From contig NC_052136.2 of assembly GCF_016086655.4 (NCBI RefSeq), forward strand, positions 17,112,001 through 17,176,000: 64,000 nucleotides of DNA. The letters run 5' to 3'. The stretch is from Lepeophtheirus salmonis. Lineage: Eukaryota > Arthropoda > Copepoda > Siphonostomatoida > Caligidae. Each line of letters starts with the position of its first letter. Within the stretch, counting starts at the first letter, position 1. Made by a program: the position numbers and the translations under genes. Under the pieces are notes generated by a model. The model was given only the letters and a program-made list of their open reading frames with translations. It had not been told where the DNA came from and made no database searches. Positions 1 to 12,339 of this stretch are shown piece after piece.

Positions 1-360
1 TGCTTATTAGTTGCAAAATAAATACTATGTTGAATAAAAATCAAGAAATGGAGAAAATATCAATTTATCCTCTAAATTTGTATATACATACAGCCAATAT
101 TTCAGAGACATATTTCAGTCTTTGAAGGCTTTATTTTTCGAAATTGTGGTATGAGTTGAGATACACAAAATTTTAAGCTTATATTTTAGGACCTATATTT
201 GATTTAAGAGACATATTTTGCCCCTCGATATAGCTTTTTAAATAAAATCTATCAATTTGTCTTTGTTCAATTGTGACAATCAATTTTAGATACTTCAAGT
301 GCAAGTTGTGAAACACCAATAGGCCCAATAAAAATAATTTATTATTAGAAATTGACAATA

Positions 361-519
361 TTTCGTCAAATAATATTAATTGAATCTATACTTAATTTCA
401 AGAAAAATCATTCTGGCTTACGTCTTGACGCAACATATGTTTCACCAAACAATATTAATTGAATCTATACTTAATATCAAGAAAAGTCATTCTGGCTTAC
501 GTTTTGACGCAACATATGT
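361..519. repeat. 79-bp tandem duplication
   Basis: Two units starting at 361 and 440, with shared blocks such as aatattaattgaatctata and ttctggcttacg and a few substitutions. A 98-codon frame crossing it is a by-product of the duplication. Confidence 0.9.
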
Positions 520-2155
520 TGTACACAAATTAAAGGTTTTAATATCAAACTATGAAATGCATTTCTTAAGACCAAAAATCAAAGTGCACATCAATTTTTG
601 GTTAATTACATATAGGGTTTTTGGCAAATTTGAAATCCATTTGTTTATAATTGTACAAATTCATTTCATCATTTGATATAATTTATGCATAGAAAATTAT
701 TACTTGACTTAATCTAGTTATTATTCATGTATTTTAAAGTGTAAAATAGTCTAATAGTCGAAGAAGAGTATCGATAATATATAGAATGGCCATATTTTTG
801 TCTTCTATTAAGGATATAATAAGTGGAAAGTTTAAGATTTATATAAAATACGTATTTTTTTATGTCAACCAATGGTTTATATCTGCTTTTTACAGCTTAT
901 CAATGTTCCAAATACTAATTTTTTAAGCTCAAATTATATATAAAATGTGATTTATCCCAATAGTTTATTTAAGAGAAACTTAAGGTATAAAGAAGTAAAG
1001 AGATAATAATTGTAAAAATTACACTCTTAAAGGTTGCGTGATTATTTTTTTAAAAATATTCCGGAACCAATTTAGAATCTTATTATTTGTGTATTATTTA
1101 CAATAAGTAATACACGTAAATAATATTAAGTAACACAATATGTTATTTTATTAACTATTGTTTTAAATAATTAATGAGCCAGTTTTGTGTCCATACGCAT
1201 AAATTTTATTCACAATTAATTTTAATTTTTTCCCCGCTAATTCCCTTTTTACATACGAAAATTTAAATTATTCATGCAAATATTCATTTTTACTGTTTTT
1301 GTTTGCAAACAATTGTTTAGCTATAATATATGTTTTTAAATGTGAGTAAATGTCTAATTACTGAGTTAGTTAGGAGGAATATGATTAGAGGTATAATTAA
1401 TTTGATGACTTTGTCTAATAATTACATATTGCATATTCATATAACTATGTTCCTTCCCTTTTCAAAGAGTGTCTTTATTGCATAAATGAACACTGATTTA
1501 TTACGTTTATACAAGATATTAAGTCCGGAAATATGTCTTGTATGGGAGAGACAATGTCCTCTAATGTATTTTGTAAATAATGTTAGTCATATGAAGGTCA
1601 AAAACAACAATTGTTTTTGACCAGCTTTAGAGAGGAGAAGTTGTAGTTGTAACCTATCTAATACTTTGGAGATTTTTTTGGTTTTATTTTTTATTGTTTT
1701 CTATCTTGAGGGTTCTTTAATTTGTTGATTGTTGTCTTGACAGATTTTATTGCCTAAAGAAGAAACACGCTACGTGGTTAGTGATTTTACTCGATTTTTT
1801 AAAAAAATAACAAAACACACTTGATAGAGTCCTTAATATTTTCCTAAAATTACGTTGAGCTTTTTTATCCACTCGGAACCTTAAATTTTTTAAGGGAATT
1901 TACGAAAAATTTGAAAAAATACAACAACATATGTTAGAAAAACCTTATTTATTTTTTCTTTTTGCCAACTATAAATTATTATGTAGATATTAATTATTAT
2001 GTACCTTGAATTGATCATTATATCAATATAAGAATTAATGACTGAGTAGAAAATGACACGAAATCTTAACGTATTTCTTTGTCTAAAGTTTAAATTTTTA
2101 TTAATTCATTTAAAATCAAAATACTTTGTGATATTCTTTTTGGGTGTATAATACG

Positions 2156-2186
2156 TATAGTCAGCAGCTTTAAGCTGCTGACTATA
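2156..2186. repeat. Perfect 15-bp-arm hairpin
   Basis: Arms 2156-2170 (tatagtcagcagctt) and 2172-2186 are exact reverse complements around one central T. No run of T follows that would suggest a terminator, and no gene is adjacent. Confidence 0.85.
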
Positions 2187-3092
2187 TAGTTAGGGGGAAT
2201 TACTTTTTATTTCATAATATTCGCTTATCCAATAAATAATATCTTAACAACGACGAATATGAAGGCTCTCCCAACTTCTCATTCCTCAAAGACTCAAAGA
2301 GATTCAAAATACAAGTAACATTATATGAACATATAAATATTAAACTATAATGATTAACACAGCATTAAGTAGGAAGCGTGATATTTTAACTTAAAATACA
2401 GTGGTTGGTTTATTTCAGAATGTAATCATAAGAAAAAATGTATTGCACCAGGGTTGTCTTAGTAAATATATAGTAACTAAGTCCGAGAGGATCGAAACTG
2501 GCCCCGGAAACATAATAAAAACACATTTGTATATGTTTCCTACGGATGGTCACTAAGAAAACTTTCGATTCAAGCCGTACGTAGCCAAAATTAGGAACCT
2601 TCCAAATATTATTCCCTGAATCTGAGGATACTAAAAAATTTCATCGTAAAAATCCTTACATATTTAAAAAAATTAAAAAAAGATGCAATTCCATCCCAGT
2701 TTCGAAATCTTCATTTTATTACTCTAAATCAATTCAAACACTTATAACCCAAGCTTATTGTTCTTCATTTGGGGTCCTTAGCAAATAGATTTTTCAAAGA
2801 ACATTACGAACTTTGAGATGATTAGTAAAAATATAACTATATATTTTTATTTCTATGTGACAGCCAAAATTTATTCATAATAGTAATAAGATAGCAAATA
2901 CATATGTGTATATATACATTTATATACACGACGTCCTGTTGGAAATGGAGCATAAATATTGTAAAACTTATTACTTCCTTATTTATCAAAAAAAAAAAAA
3001 TTATAAAATACCCATGATGTATCAAGTGAGAGGAAGGGATCGATAGCTGACAAGAAAATATATCGAGTTTTGTTTTGTTAGTGAGGTAACGC

Positions 3093-3127
3093 TAAGGTGA
3101 CCATATATAAAAGTGAGGCGGCAAACA
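3093..3127. repeat. Left TIR of P-like element
   Basis: Pairs with 6303-6337 in inverse orientation; seven mismatches in 35 positions. Confidence 0.75.
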
Positions 3128-3577
3128 AATTCTACGTTGATTTTTTTTTCATTATCAAGAGAAGAAGGAAAATTTAATGACGTTCTTGTTGAGGCAAATC
3201 ACACTCTGTCCTATATAATTGTAAAGTAATAATTTTGAAATCCTGACTCAATTCATTATTCATGTAAGGCAACACAAATTAAGTAAATAAATATAATTAA
3301 AATTCATTTATAGTACAAAATAGTAAACTTAAGACCATGCCAAAAAGAAAAAATATTTAACTTATATTGATATCTATAAAAGTAAATACTTTCCAATACT
3401 TATTTTGATAATGAGTAATAATGAGCTATCTGTGTGTAAACTTATATTAACATGCTTTATGTATATTATCTAATTTGCCATTTTATTACATAATATAAGA
3501 GTAGCGAATAAAAGAATAGCAATAAGTAAAAATTATAGCATACATATTTTTTTACAAACATACATGAATAATAAATA

Positions 3578-6184
3578 TTAATTTGTAAATTGACTAATTT
3601 GTCTAAGTTTTCTCAGATTAGCACTTGCGTTCTTCAGTTTGAACTTTTTATTAAGGGTATTTACCAGGATGATTGTTCCTTTTTTCACAAAGGATATGAT
3701 GACTTCTTTAGGCCAGTTAGGATATAATTCAATTAGATGATTATGCAGGCTTTCAAATACGTTTGGGTTTTTGTCAATTGTGTCTTCATGGTTACAATGA
3801 AAAGCATTGAAATATTTTTTGAGGCAATTAAATTTTTTTTTAAACTCACACGAAGGGATCGTAAGGCCTCCCTCAGAGACCAATTCAATCCAAGGGCTAG
3901 ACGAATCTTAATAAACTCCAAAGTTACATATCGTTTTCCCTAGATTTGGATAGAAGTCTTTAAGTTTTTTTACCAAAAATCCTGCAATATAAGCCAGACC
4001 CTGATCTGAACAATCATTTGAAACATGATATGATTTTTCTGTATCTGCTGTAATTAATTTTTTGGCTTCAAGAGTTTCAAGAAGTCTAGAATCTTCTAAA
4101 GTTTCCTAAGATTCCATTGCATCTTCATCATTTTCATTTTCTACCATCATCCTCATCCTTTAACTCCCCTTCAACAGCTGGATTTCTTAAGACAAGTTCA
4201 TGATTTTTTCATATTAAAATTACTTTTAGTCTTCTGAGGACTTCCAGTGGGGATGGATGAGTATTGTTTCTTGTGATGACACGAATCCGTGAGAATAAAT
4301 TCTCCAGACAATCTTGATTTAGATGAGTGGTCAAAACGAATTTCATTCCATTATCCTTGATACATTGAAATAATGATTTTGTTGAACTAATGGAAATTAA
4401 AAATCCCTTTTGAAATGGAAGCTGAAAAAAAATTTCCCATCACTTTCATGGACAAAACTAAGTGTTCCATTTCCTTCAAAGCATGCATCTGTTCTTCAAA
4501 ATATATGTATACCAAACCCACAAGAAAGTGTTTTTTTTTTTTTCTGTATGACCATCTAGGATTCATACAGTCAAATCTATCATTAATGATTTGAAATATT
4601 CTAGACTGAGATTCTTTCTTGTGTCTATAGATGAATAAAAATGCTTTGGACATTGTGTTAGATAAAAACTCTGCCGTAGTTCTAACTCGTACTCTTGCAT
4701 TTCCATTACATTCAAGATGGGACTCTTTAGTAACTTCGAAGGTTATCTTCAACTCACCACAATCTTGTTCAAGAATGTCTTTGTAGTCTTCTCTAGTCGA
4801 ACTAACCGAATTACCATCCAAATCATTGGAAATGTATCACTGATCTAATAAATGATTTCGAAATAATTTGAGCAAATGAGGACAGTTAGGAAGGCATAAA
4901 TTTGATGTTTTTTATCCACAGGGTTTTCAAATGAAAAGCCTATCTGGAGAGAGCTGTAACTGGGAGATTAATGATTTGTTACCTAAATCAAAAGCAATGG
5001 CTTTGATTAAAATTCCAGCTTGTTCTTGAGTCTTTCAATGATGGAAAAAAATATTTTTTTTTTTTCATGTGTGTCGAATTTCACATGTATTGGTTGCTTC
5101 CACGCGTGAAACAGCCCCTCTCACCATTGCAATTTATATTTTTATCCAAGATCCAAATATTTGCTAAAGTTTAGAGGAAATTTCAAACGTCCTTCTCACT
5201 TCCATCTCATCGAAACAAAACCACCATACACTCTTAATATTCTTCTGAAGATACTATTTTTTTTCAGAGAGAATTTTGATGCTATCTTTTAGGAAGCCAA
5301 CTTCACACTTAAAATCTTGTAAAAAGATTTCTTAGGCCTGGTGAATAGGCAATGGAAGAAGTTTCCAGTAACGTAAATGTTCAAAGGCTCGAGAACTAAT
5401 TCTTTGTAAGATGAGGGCAGTGGTTACATCCTCTTTTGAGTATCCTCGATTGAAATTCTTTAAGGGATCTAAAATTATTCTTACTTGGATTTTGGAGTAG
5501 CTCTTTTCTAGGGTTGTCCTTATTAAATTTTGTTTAAACTTCTTTGAGTTTAGGTACTTGCACTTGGTTTTGTACTGGCACAACTGCCTTTTTGTCAATG
5601 AAAGTTCTTTTTGCAATTTTTTGCATTTGCACTCCCAAAACAAAGGCTTCCTTACACTGGACTCCTTTTTCGAATTTGTAAACTTGAATCTGAGTGTTTT
5701 GTGGCCTGGTCAAAGGCTCTTGTTGGGACTCCGTAATCTTGCTACAAATTTCCATGAGCCCTTCATTATTAGAGTCTGTTTATGAGTACATACTGGTTTC
5801 CTGGACGTTACTTGCTTCCAATAGTTGATTCACAATTTCTTTACTTTCGTGATTTTCCTTACACATATTGGAAGATTTGGGTTCATCTGAACTGGGAGAA
5901 GCAAAGGGAAAATGGAGTGAGGGGACTGCATCACTTTTTAATTTCTTCCTGGCCTTTAAGTCAAGAAGCTCCGCCTGGAAATTCCGCTCAAAATCATTGG
6001 ATGTAAAATGTATATCCCAAAACTTAGCATTCTTAATATTAATGTGATCTTTTCTTCTGTAGACTGAGATCCAAAGACGCTGGAGCATCAAATTTTTCTG
6101 AGGAAATCCAAAATACTGGGCATCCCGTGGGTTGGAACAGCAAGGCAAAGCACAAAAACGCTTTGAACCTCGAGGTGATGCCAT
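3578..6184 (-). pseudogene. THAP-domain P-element-like transposase, broken
   Basis: Four minus-strand pieces in N-to-C order. 6184-5780: THAP domain starting MASPRGSKRFCALPCC and ending with an AVPS box. 5643-5332: coiled coil, then GYSKEDVTTALILQRISSRA and LPLP, the usual linker to the catalytic part. 4821-4387: central segment with TTAEFLSNTMSKAF and INDRFDCMNPR. 3883-3578: C-terminal part with EGGLTIPSCEF. Family members bind their TIRs through the THAP zinc finger and cut DNA with an RNase-H-like core. The pieces lie in different frames with stops between them, so no full protein is made. One THAP zinc ligand is also lost: the C-x2-H pair reads W-D-I-H. I chose the Met at 6184 because it sits just before the first zinc cysteines. 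Confidence 0.85.
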
Positions 6185-6302
6185 TTTGCGTAACAAATAC
6201 AAATTAGTACACTTCACTTCAATGAAATTATCTGAACTGCCGCAACGGTGACGTCACTACGTCAGCTCAGTTAGCTAACGACAACCAGACTGTCTTAGCA
6301 GA

Positions 6303-6337
6303 TCTTTGTTGCCTCACGTTTATATATAGTCAACTTG
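6303..6337. repeat. Right TIR of P-like element
   Basis: Inverse partner of 3093-3127, about 120 bp outside the THAP start codon. Confidence 0.75.
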
Positions 6338-9300
6338 GGTAACTATCCGTAACCATTGTTATAAATAACTACAATATAATTATTCAATACAAAGGACACG
6401 TCTCATGGCTCTGTATGCCTCATTCAAAATGATCAAGACCTTTTATTTTTTAAACTCATGTCTTTACTATTCATTGTAACATTAAAGCCGAAATAATGTG
6501 AAAAAAATATTTTCAAATTAATTATTTTAGTTGGAATCGAATTCACACCTTTGATTATCTACTTGGGTGATATTTGACGTGAAATTACCTATAAAATATG
6601 CACAAACAATACAATTAATGTTACAAAATGTCTTCTTACAAAGTCAAGGATTATGCACAATACAAAAAATTGTAGATTAATATTTTTTTATAATGAAACA
6701 AAAATTATAGGAATGTTGTCGTTTATATGTATTTAAAAATTAAAGTATAGACTTTATTGATCTAAATGCATTCTTCATCCATATTAAAAATCAATTCTCT
6801 ATTGTAAATAGTCTTCTAGATATTTACCTTTTATCAAAGATTTTCATTTTGAATAGGATCATTCGTAAATCATAGGAGTTAAAGGCTACTATTCAAAAGG
6901 TAAAATAGATACTCGAGATAACAGAATAATAGATAGATCATTAATAGAGCAGTTTTTCCCTCTTTCAATTGAAATACTAGCAAGTACTTATTTTGGTATG
7001 AGTATCCTATTGTATTTAAACCATTCCTTATTACTTTAAAAGAGGTCAGTAACAACGTTATTTGACTCTTCAATGATAGAGGATCCTTTGATCAAAAACA
7101 AAAATACATTTTTACATCCAAAATCCTCAGTACAATCAATATAAAATATGTATATGAAATTTTTGACTACAAAATGTATCAAAATTTCGTAAAGCAAGCC
7201 CAATATCACCTAGACATACAAAAACTATATAAACTACAAAAAGGTTAAAATCAACTCTAGATTAATTAATAAAAGATGTTTACATCACTTGAAAATGATG
7301 GAACTTCAAGTATAATTATATTTTATTTTGTTGATCATACAATTTTCTCTTTACTTAGGTGCACAATGTACATATTAAGTAAATTTCCTGGCCAATTAGA
7401 CTCTCGTGCCTTTTTTCGTACACATTTGAGGTTTTTATGGTAATTAAAGAATTATAATAATAATGACTAGACACTTTGGTATAATATTTTGAGAAAATAA
7501 ATAAATAAAATTGACGGGAATCTAATTTCTGAATTGTTACGAAAAAATGTGAACGTCTGCCATGCACAAAATATTTCAATTCTAAGTTTTTCCACATTGT
7601 TTTCTATGTATTAGTCATCTTGACATGACGCTAATAAATTCATGAACAGCTGTAAAGTATAATTCCTAATCTAAATCATCTTCTTAATTAGCTTTTTTAC
7701 ATCAAATTATGATCATATTCAACAATTGTATCCTAAAAACATCAACAACTGCTATGGTTTTTTATTAGTTGTAGATTTTTCTATTGATTATAAGTATTTG
7801 TAACGTAGTATTGGTGAATTATAATTATCTTGACAATTAAATGAAAAATAACCACACTATTGGGAAGAATTGACTAATTTATTTTTAGACTTTATTTTGT
7901 TTCTGTTATAAGTGAAGGAAAGATTGAGAGATACAATGAATACTGCTATGTGATCTCTTGTGTAATCCATTGGGATTTCCAAAGAGATCTTCATTTCATT
8001 ACTCTACTTTTCTACCAAAAAGAGAAATAAAGCTAGTTCAAAATAAGTTGGTAGCTATCTAATTAAATCATTTTCCCCAATTGTTGCACTATTCTACATT
8101 TAATAAAATGAATAGGATCACCAATATGAGTTGAATATCAACATAAATAACACAGTTATTGCATTTTCCAACTTTTCCTTCAAAAATAAATAAAAAATAT
8201 ATCCAAAATAGTTACTATAAACATACGAATATGTATGTCATTCAATTCAACTGTCGGACAAATTATTTCTTTTATAGAGGGAATGTAATTTTGTCCCAGA
8301 CTAAGAAAATATAATTTTGAGTTTCAAAATGAACATTAAAACACTAATTAGGAGAATCACTAAATGAATTGTTTGCTGAAGGCCCTTGATTAATATAAAT
8401 AATTATAAAAAATTTAATCCTATGTATTCCCCTTTTTAAAATCATAATACTTAGAGTCATCTTCTTTAAATAATACGATAGTCAAACTGTATGTCCTTTC
8501 CAATATTTCCCTTCGTCCCTCATTTTTGTCTTCTTGATATCAGACAAATTTGAGCCCTTCCAGAGTAATAAAGATGCTAAAAGCCTCGTTGTTTAACAAA
8601 TAATGCAGTATGTGACGCAATTTAGTAGGAAACTAATTGAGTTTGCATTTGAAAAGCATAATAAGCCTCCAAAATTTATACCTACGAATGGGTAAATATG
8701 TAAATTCGACGTGTTGTAGGATTTTACTCTGATTCAATTCCTACATGGAGTAATAATTTAGGACTATTAATTGCCTACATAGTTTCTCAAAAGTGCACTC
8801 CCTAAATTGACATTTTCCTCCTCAAACTATGTACATATTTACATGGATATATACGATATGTGAATATACATACATACATATATGTACGTATTTATCTATA
8901 ACAGTATTTTTATTGCTTTTAAAAACCACTGGTTTTGTTATCTTTACACATTATATTTTTTGTTCCCTTCCATTTTATAAGTATACAGTGTACATTAATG
9001 TCTTTTTCAGATGAAAAATGACTCTCTTCTTGAACAGATCCTTCAATTTAATAGGAATTTCAATCATGCAGTGATTTTAAATTGTGGAAAAATAATACAA
9101 TATACATAAATTAAAGTATTTATCTCGGGAAGTAATGTTGCTCTGATTTTTCTAATAATATTATGATGGTTAAAGAATTTATATAATACGTATTAAGGTA
9201 TTTATGTTATTTTAATCATTTGACGTGGAGAGTAATGAAGCACTCGCAGTCAGTGTAATATCACGGATCACCCTTCAGGGGATATTTTAATTATATATGT

Positions 9301-9786
9301 ACATACATAGGTAATATTTGTACAGCAATATTGATCAAATGATGAAGTGTACACTAATGACGATGTGTAAAAATGATTATTTAAATTTTTTAAGTATCGC
9401 ATCTGTTTTAATTTAAAAAAAAACATATATAGCTCCATTAGTGGTTGTGCAACTCTAAAAAAAAAAAGGATATAAATCAATATTCTCCTTCTGAAAAAAA
9501 AAAAAAAAATTTTATTATTAATTACTCTGGGGACGACTTATAAATACTACATATAATAAATATAATTAATTGATCATTAAGATATACCTACATAGTTATA
9601 AACATTAGAATCAGTTACTTCATCTTCTAAATGTACAATTTTTAAGATCTTTTCTCATAATATGTAATATGTCGGTAACAAATAGAAACTACTTTGAAAA
9701 TTCATCAAATATGTATTCAGAAATATTATTTTTATAATTCCTTCCATAACTTTATATCTTACATTGGACCTATTGGAAACATGACA
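6338..9786. other. AT-rich sequence without a gene
   Basis: It contains one member of the dispersed repeat family (7769-7965) and short ATAC/TATG-rich simple sequence near 8820-8890. No protein-like frame recognised. Confidence 0.55.
7769..7965 (+). repeat. Dispersed repeat family, copy A
   Basis: It shares ordered blocks with copies at 16431, 20632 and 57455: a gttgtagattttt-like start, then ttgggaagaattg, then ggaaagattgagagatacaa near the end. Class unknown; SINE or MITE possible. Confidence 0.45.
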
Positions 9787-10140
9787 CCAGAAAAAAAAAA
9801 AAAACATTGTTGGTCTAGGATTTGAACAATAGCTAGCAATCGTGGTATCAACAACGGTGCAGCAAAACTGATTGAAGACAAACATGGGTGAAAAGTTATC
9901 TACTTCGCTTTCATACATCATATATGAGAGGTGATCATTTGAGGAGCATGGGAAGATATGTTAGGCAAGAATCAGGATCCGGACAATACAATGTTTGATA
10001 AATTTAACGAAGTTTAGGCCATATTAGATAAGGGCAATCCAAGAATTATAATCAATGTTGAAAAAGATTTGGACCCCATGGTATATTTAGTTTCTATAGA
10101 CTTTGGAAAACAGGAAAAAGTTAAATATGAAAAGGTATAA
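9787..10140 (+). pseudogene. Fragment of an unclassified multicopy invertebrate protein family
   Basis: Two nearly continuous + frames read IVGLGFEQ, then IASNRGINNGAAKLIEDKHG, then DMLGKNQDPDNTMFDKFNEV, a stop, and ILDKGNPRIIINVEKDLDP to a stop near 10138. The order and spacing resemble, from memory, a protein found in many near-identical copies in invertebrate genomes, with a motif like FDTT..NTG followed by a GA...LE block and a PD..FK.F block. I cannot name the class; the multicopy pattern suggests a transposon. Frameshifts and a stop show it is broken. The composition is clearly protein-like compared with the AT-rich surroundings. Confidence 0.4.
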
Positions 10141-11609
10141 AGAAAAAAGTTAAAATTTGAACAGGTCTATTGTGCATTCTCTGGTACTTTTTTTTGACAA
10201 ATAGTAAACCTTTGATTCATGACCCGATTTTGACTTTGTCAAAACTATATGTCTTTTGTTCTTTTTAGTAATCAAGAGAGTTGAGACGGATCTTTTTGGG
10301 TGCTCATGTATCACTCTGTTAGCAACATTGAATGAATAAATATTCAGCATTTTTAAAAGACAAAATAAACTATAGATAGTCTTTCTAGTCATTAGCTACT
10401 CTTGGTTTATTAAATGAAAATGTTGCTAAAATGAAAGACGCTGAAAAGAAGATAAAATGTGACATCCAAATATAAATTAATATGAAGATTTTTTTTTTTG
10501 ACAATAATAATGTTTTTATATCATCTACCTACTGGATGGAGTGAAAATATATATGAAACAAGCTGTTTATTTCGTTAAAAAATAATATTGTTCTTGGAAT
10601 AAAGTATTAAATATATCGGTAAAAATCGACAGTTAGATATATATATATTATTATATAAAATATTTGAGTAAATTTTAGGATTGAACTAAATTTTGGAATC
10701 TGGTATTCCCAAGGATAACTTTTAATAAATTGTATTCGAAATATCAAAATAACTAACCATCAGTGATACCCAGAAGATAAATATGTAAAATTAAAGGCCC
10801 ATAAAAATATGCACACTTAGTATCCATTTTCAATCTGACATTTACCCTTGTACAGGAACCAGAGGTGTGAAAGGATTTCTGTGTCCAGAAAAAATAACTT
10901 TATATATCACGATGGAATGATTGAATGTTGATTGATTAGTGAGAGCCTTTTGGACATATATAATATTCAATCCTCATATCTACAAAGAAACATCCTGATT
11001 CTCTATTTTTTTTTGTTTTTATATATGTAGAATATAGTCTTATATTTTAATGTTACTATTATATACTTGAATAGTTATTAGATATATTGACAAAGCTGGA
11101 GTTTGTTGGTCCTTTCTAAGTGAGTGTGGAAGTCCGTAACTTATGCAAATGTCTGGTATATGTATTTCAAATAAATTAATATATATCAAATATGTGGATG
11201 CTGATTTCAACTTTTTATAAATTTGTAGATCTCAATATATATTTAATAAAATCACTTATCAGTGATCAGGTGGTTTCAGAGATGGGAAGTACTGAGAGAA
11301 AGAAATGTACTCTACGCTTCTCTCTATATTTCTAGCCATGATGTCTTACATCAGTCGATTATAAACTTTTGGTGATACGGAGAGGGTGGAGGATTGAGTT
11401 CTTATAGATAAATTGTCTAATGGTAATGGAGATCTTGATAATTGTATTTTCTATTATGGAAGACTATTAAAAACAATTAAAAACCAACTGCTTTAGATCC
11501 ATGTTGAACCAGATAAGGAAATTAATATCTGGAATTGCATAATTTCTTTCAGTACCCACTCAAATACAAACAACATGCGATACATGACTACTCAAAGGCA
11601 TGCAGGATT
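10141..11609. other. AT-rich sequence without a gene
   Basis: No domain, structured RNA or clear repeat unit seen. Confidence 0.55.
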
Positions 11610-12330
11610 ATATTGGGGGGTGCTTGGTTATTTCCTTTTCTTATTTTTTAAAAAAAAAATCAAAAATCCATAGCTTTTTACAAATATTTGAATTTCAAAT
11701 ATTGAATTTAAAAAAATAAAAAATCCACAGCTTTTAATAAAAAAATTAAGTTTTTGGAAAGGGTTTCAAATATTTGATTTTTTTGGAATTAAAAAATCAA
11801 AAATTCACAGTTATTCACAAAAAAGTTAAGTTTTTTGAAATAATTTCAAATATTTATTTTTTAGAAAAAAAATTAAAAATAAACAACTATTAACAGAAAA
11901 AATTAAATTCTTTTCCAAAAATTTAAAAATAAACAACTATTAACAGAAAAAATTAAATTCTTTTCCAAAAATTTAAAAATAAACAACTATTAACAGAAAA
12001 AATAAAAAAATTTCCAAAAATTTAAAAATAAACAACTATTAACAGAAAAAATTAAATTTTTGGAAAAAAATTTTAAAAATTGAATTTAAAATGTTAAATT
12101 TTCTGGAAAAAAAAATCCAAAAATTCACACCTATTCACAAAAAAATTAATTTTTTGGAAAGCATCTTAAAAATTAATATTCAAATATTAACTTTTTTAGA
12201 AAAAAAATTCAAAAATCCATTGCTATTTTATTATTTCTAAAAATAGTAGCAAATATTAAATTTTTGGGAAAAAGTAAAAAGCAAAAATTCCTTTTAAGGG
12301 GGGCGGGGGCTACAGCCTTTCCAGATATTA
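11610..12330. repeat. AT-rich dispersed repeat with recurring 'attcacaaaaaa' unit
   Basis: A run of degenerate subunits, roughly 50-60 bp, each with a block like aaaatccacag or ctattcacaaaaaa followed by ttaatttttt and a ttcaaatatt block. It is bounded on one side by a G-run, then gggggctacagcctttcca. Related stretches occur at 34060-34440 and 38830-39010, the first also ending in a g-rich ctacaacccctcca block. I take it to be one AT-rich dispersed family. Confidence 0.6.
11870..12065. repeat. 50-bp tandem array, about four units
   Basis: The block aaacaactattaacagaaaa recurs at 11881, 11931, 11981 and 12030, a period of 50, 50 and 49. It lies inside the larger AT-rich repeat and looks like a local expansion of its subunit. 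Confidence 0.92.
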
Positions 12331-12339
12331 ATAAGGAGG

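Larger units (their letters stand above)
1..3092. other. AT-rich sequence without a gene
   Basis: Apart from the 79-bp duplication and the hairpin I see only AT-rich sequence. The small ORFs have low-complexity composition (Ile, Phe, Asn, Lys, Tyr) and no recognisable domain. Confidence 0.6.
3093..6337 (-). mobile_element. P-superfamily DNA transposon with THAP transposase relic
   Basis: The ends carry imperfect terminal inverted repeats, 3093-3127 and 6303-6337, matching at 28 of 35 positions by hand alignment; the shared core reads atatataaa then gtgaggc. They are flanked by ggtaacgc (3085-3092) and ggtaacta (6338-6345), a 6/8 match consistent with the 8-bp target duplication of P elements. 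The interior carries minus-strand pieces of a THAP9/P-type transposase in the correct order. The length (3.2 kb) fits an autonomous P-like element. Imperfect TIRs and a broken ORF suggest an old insertion. Confidence 0.8.

Noticed and set aside
380..676. 98-codon + frame
   Set aside because: It spans the 79-bp tandem duplication and has Ile/His/Leu-rich composition without a domain.
9835..9870. tRNA-like 'ggatttgaac' text
   Set aside because: It resembles a T-arm, but no acceptor stem or anticodon arm can be folded around it, and the bases belong to the protein-like relic.
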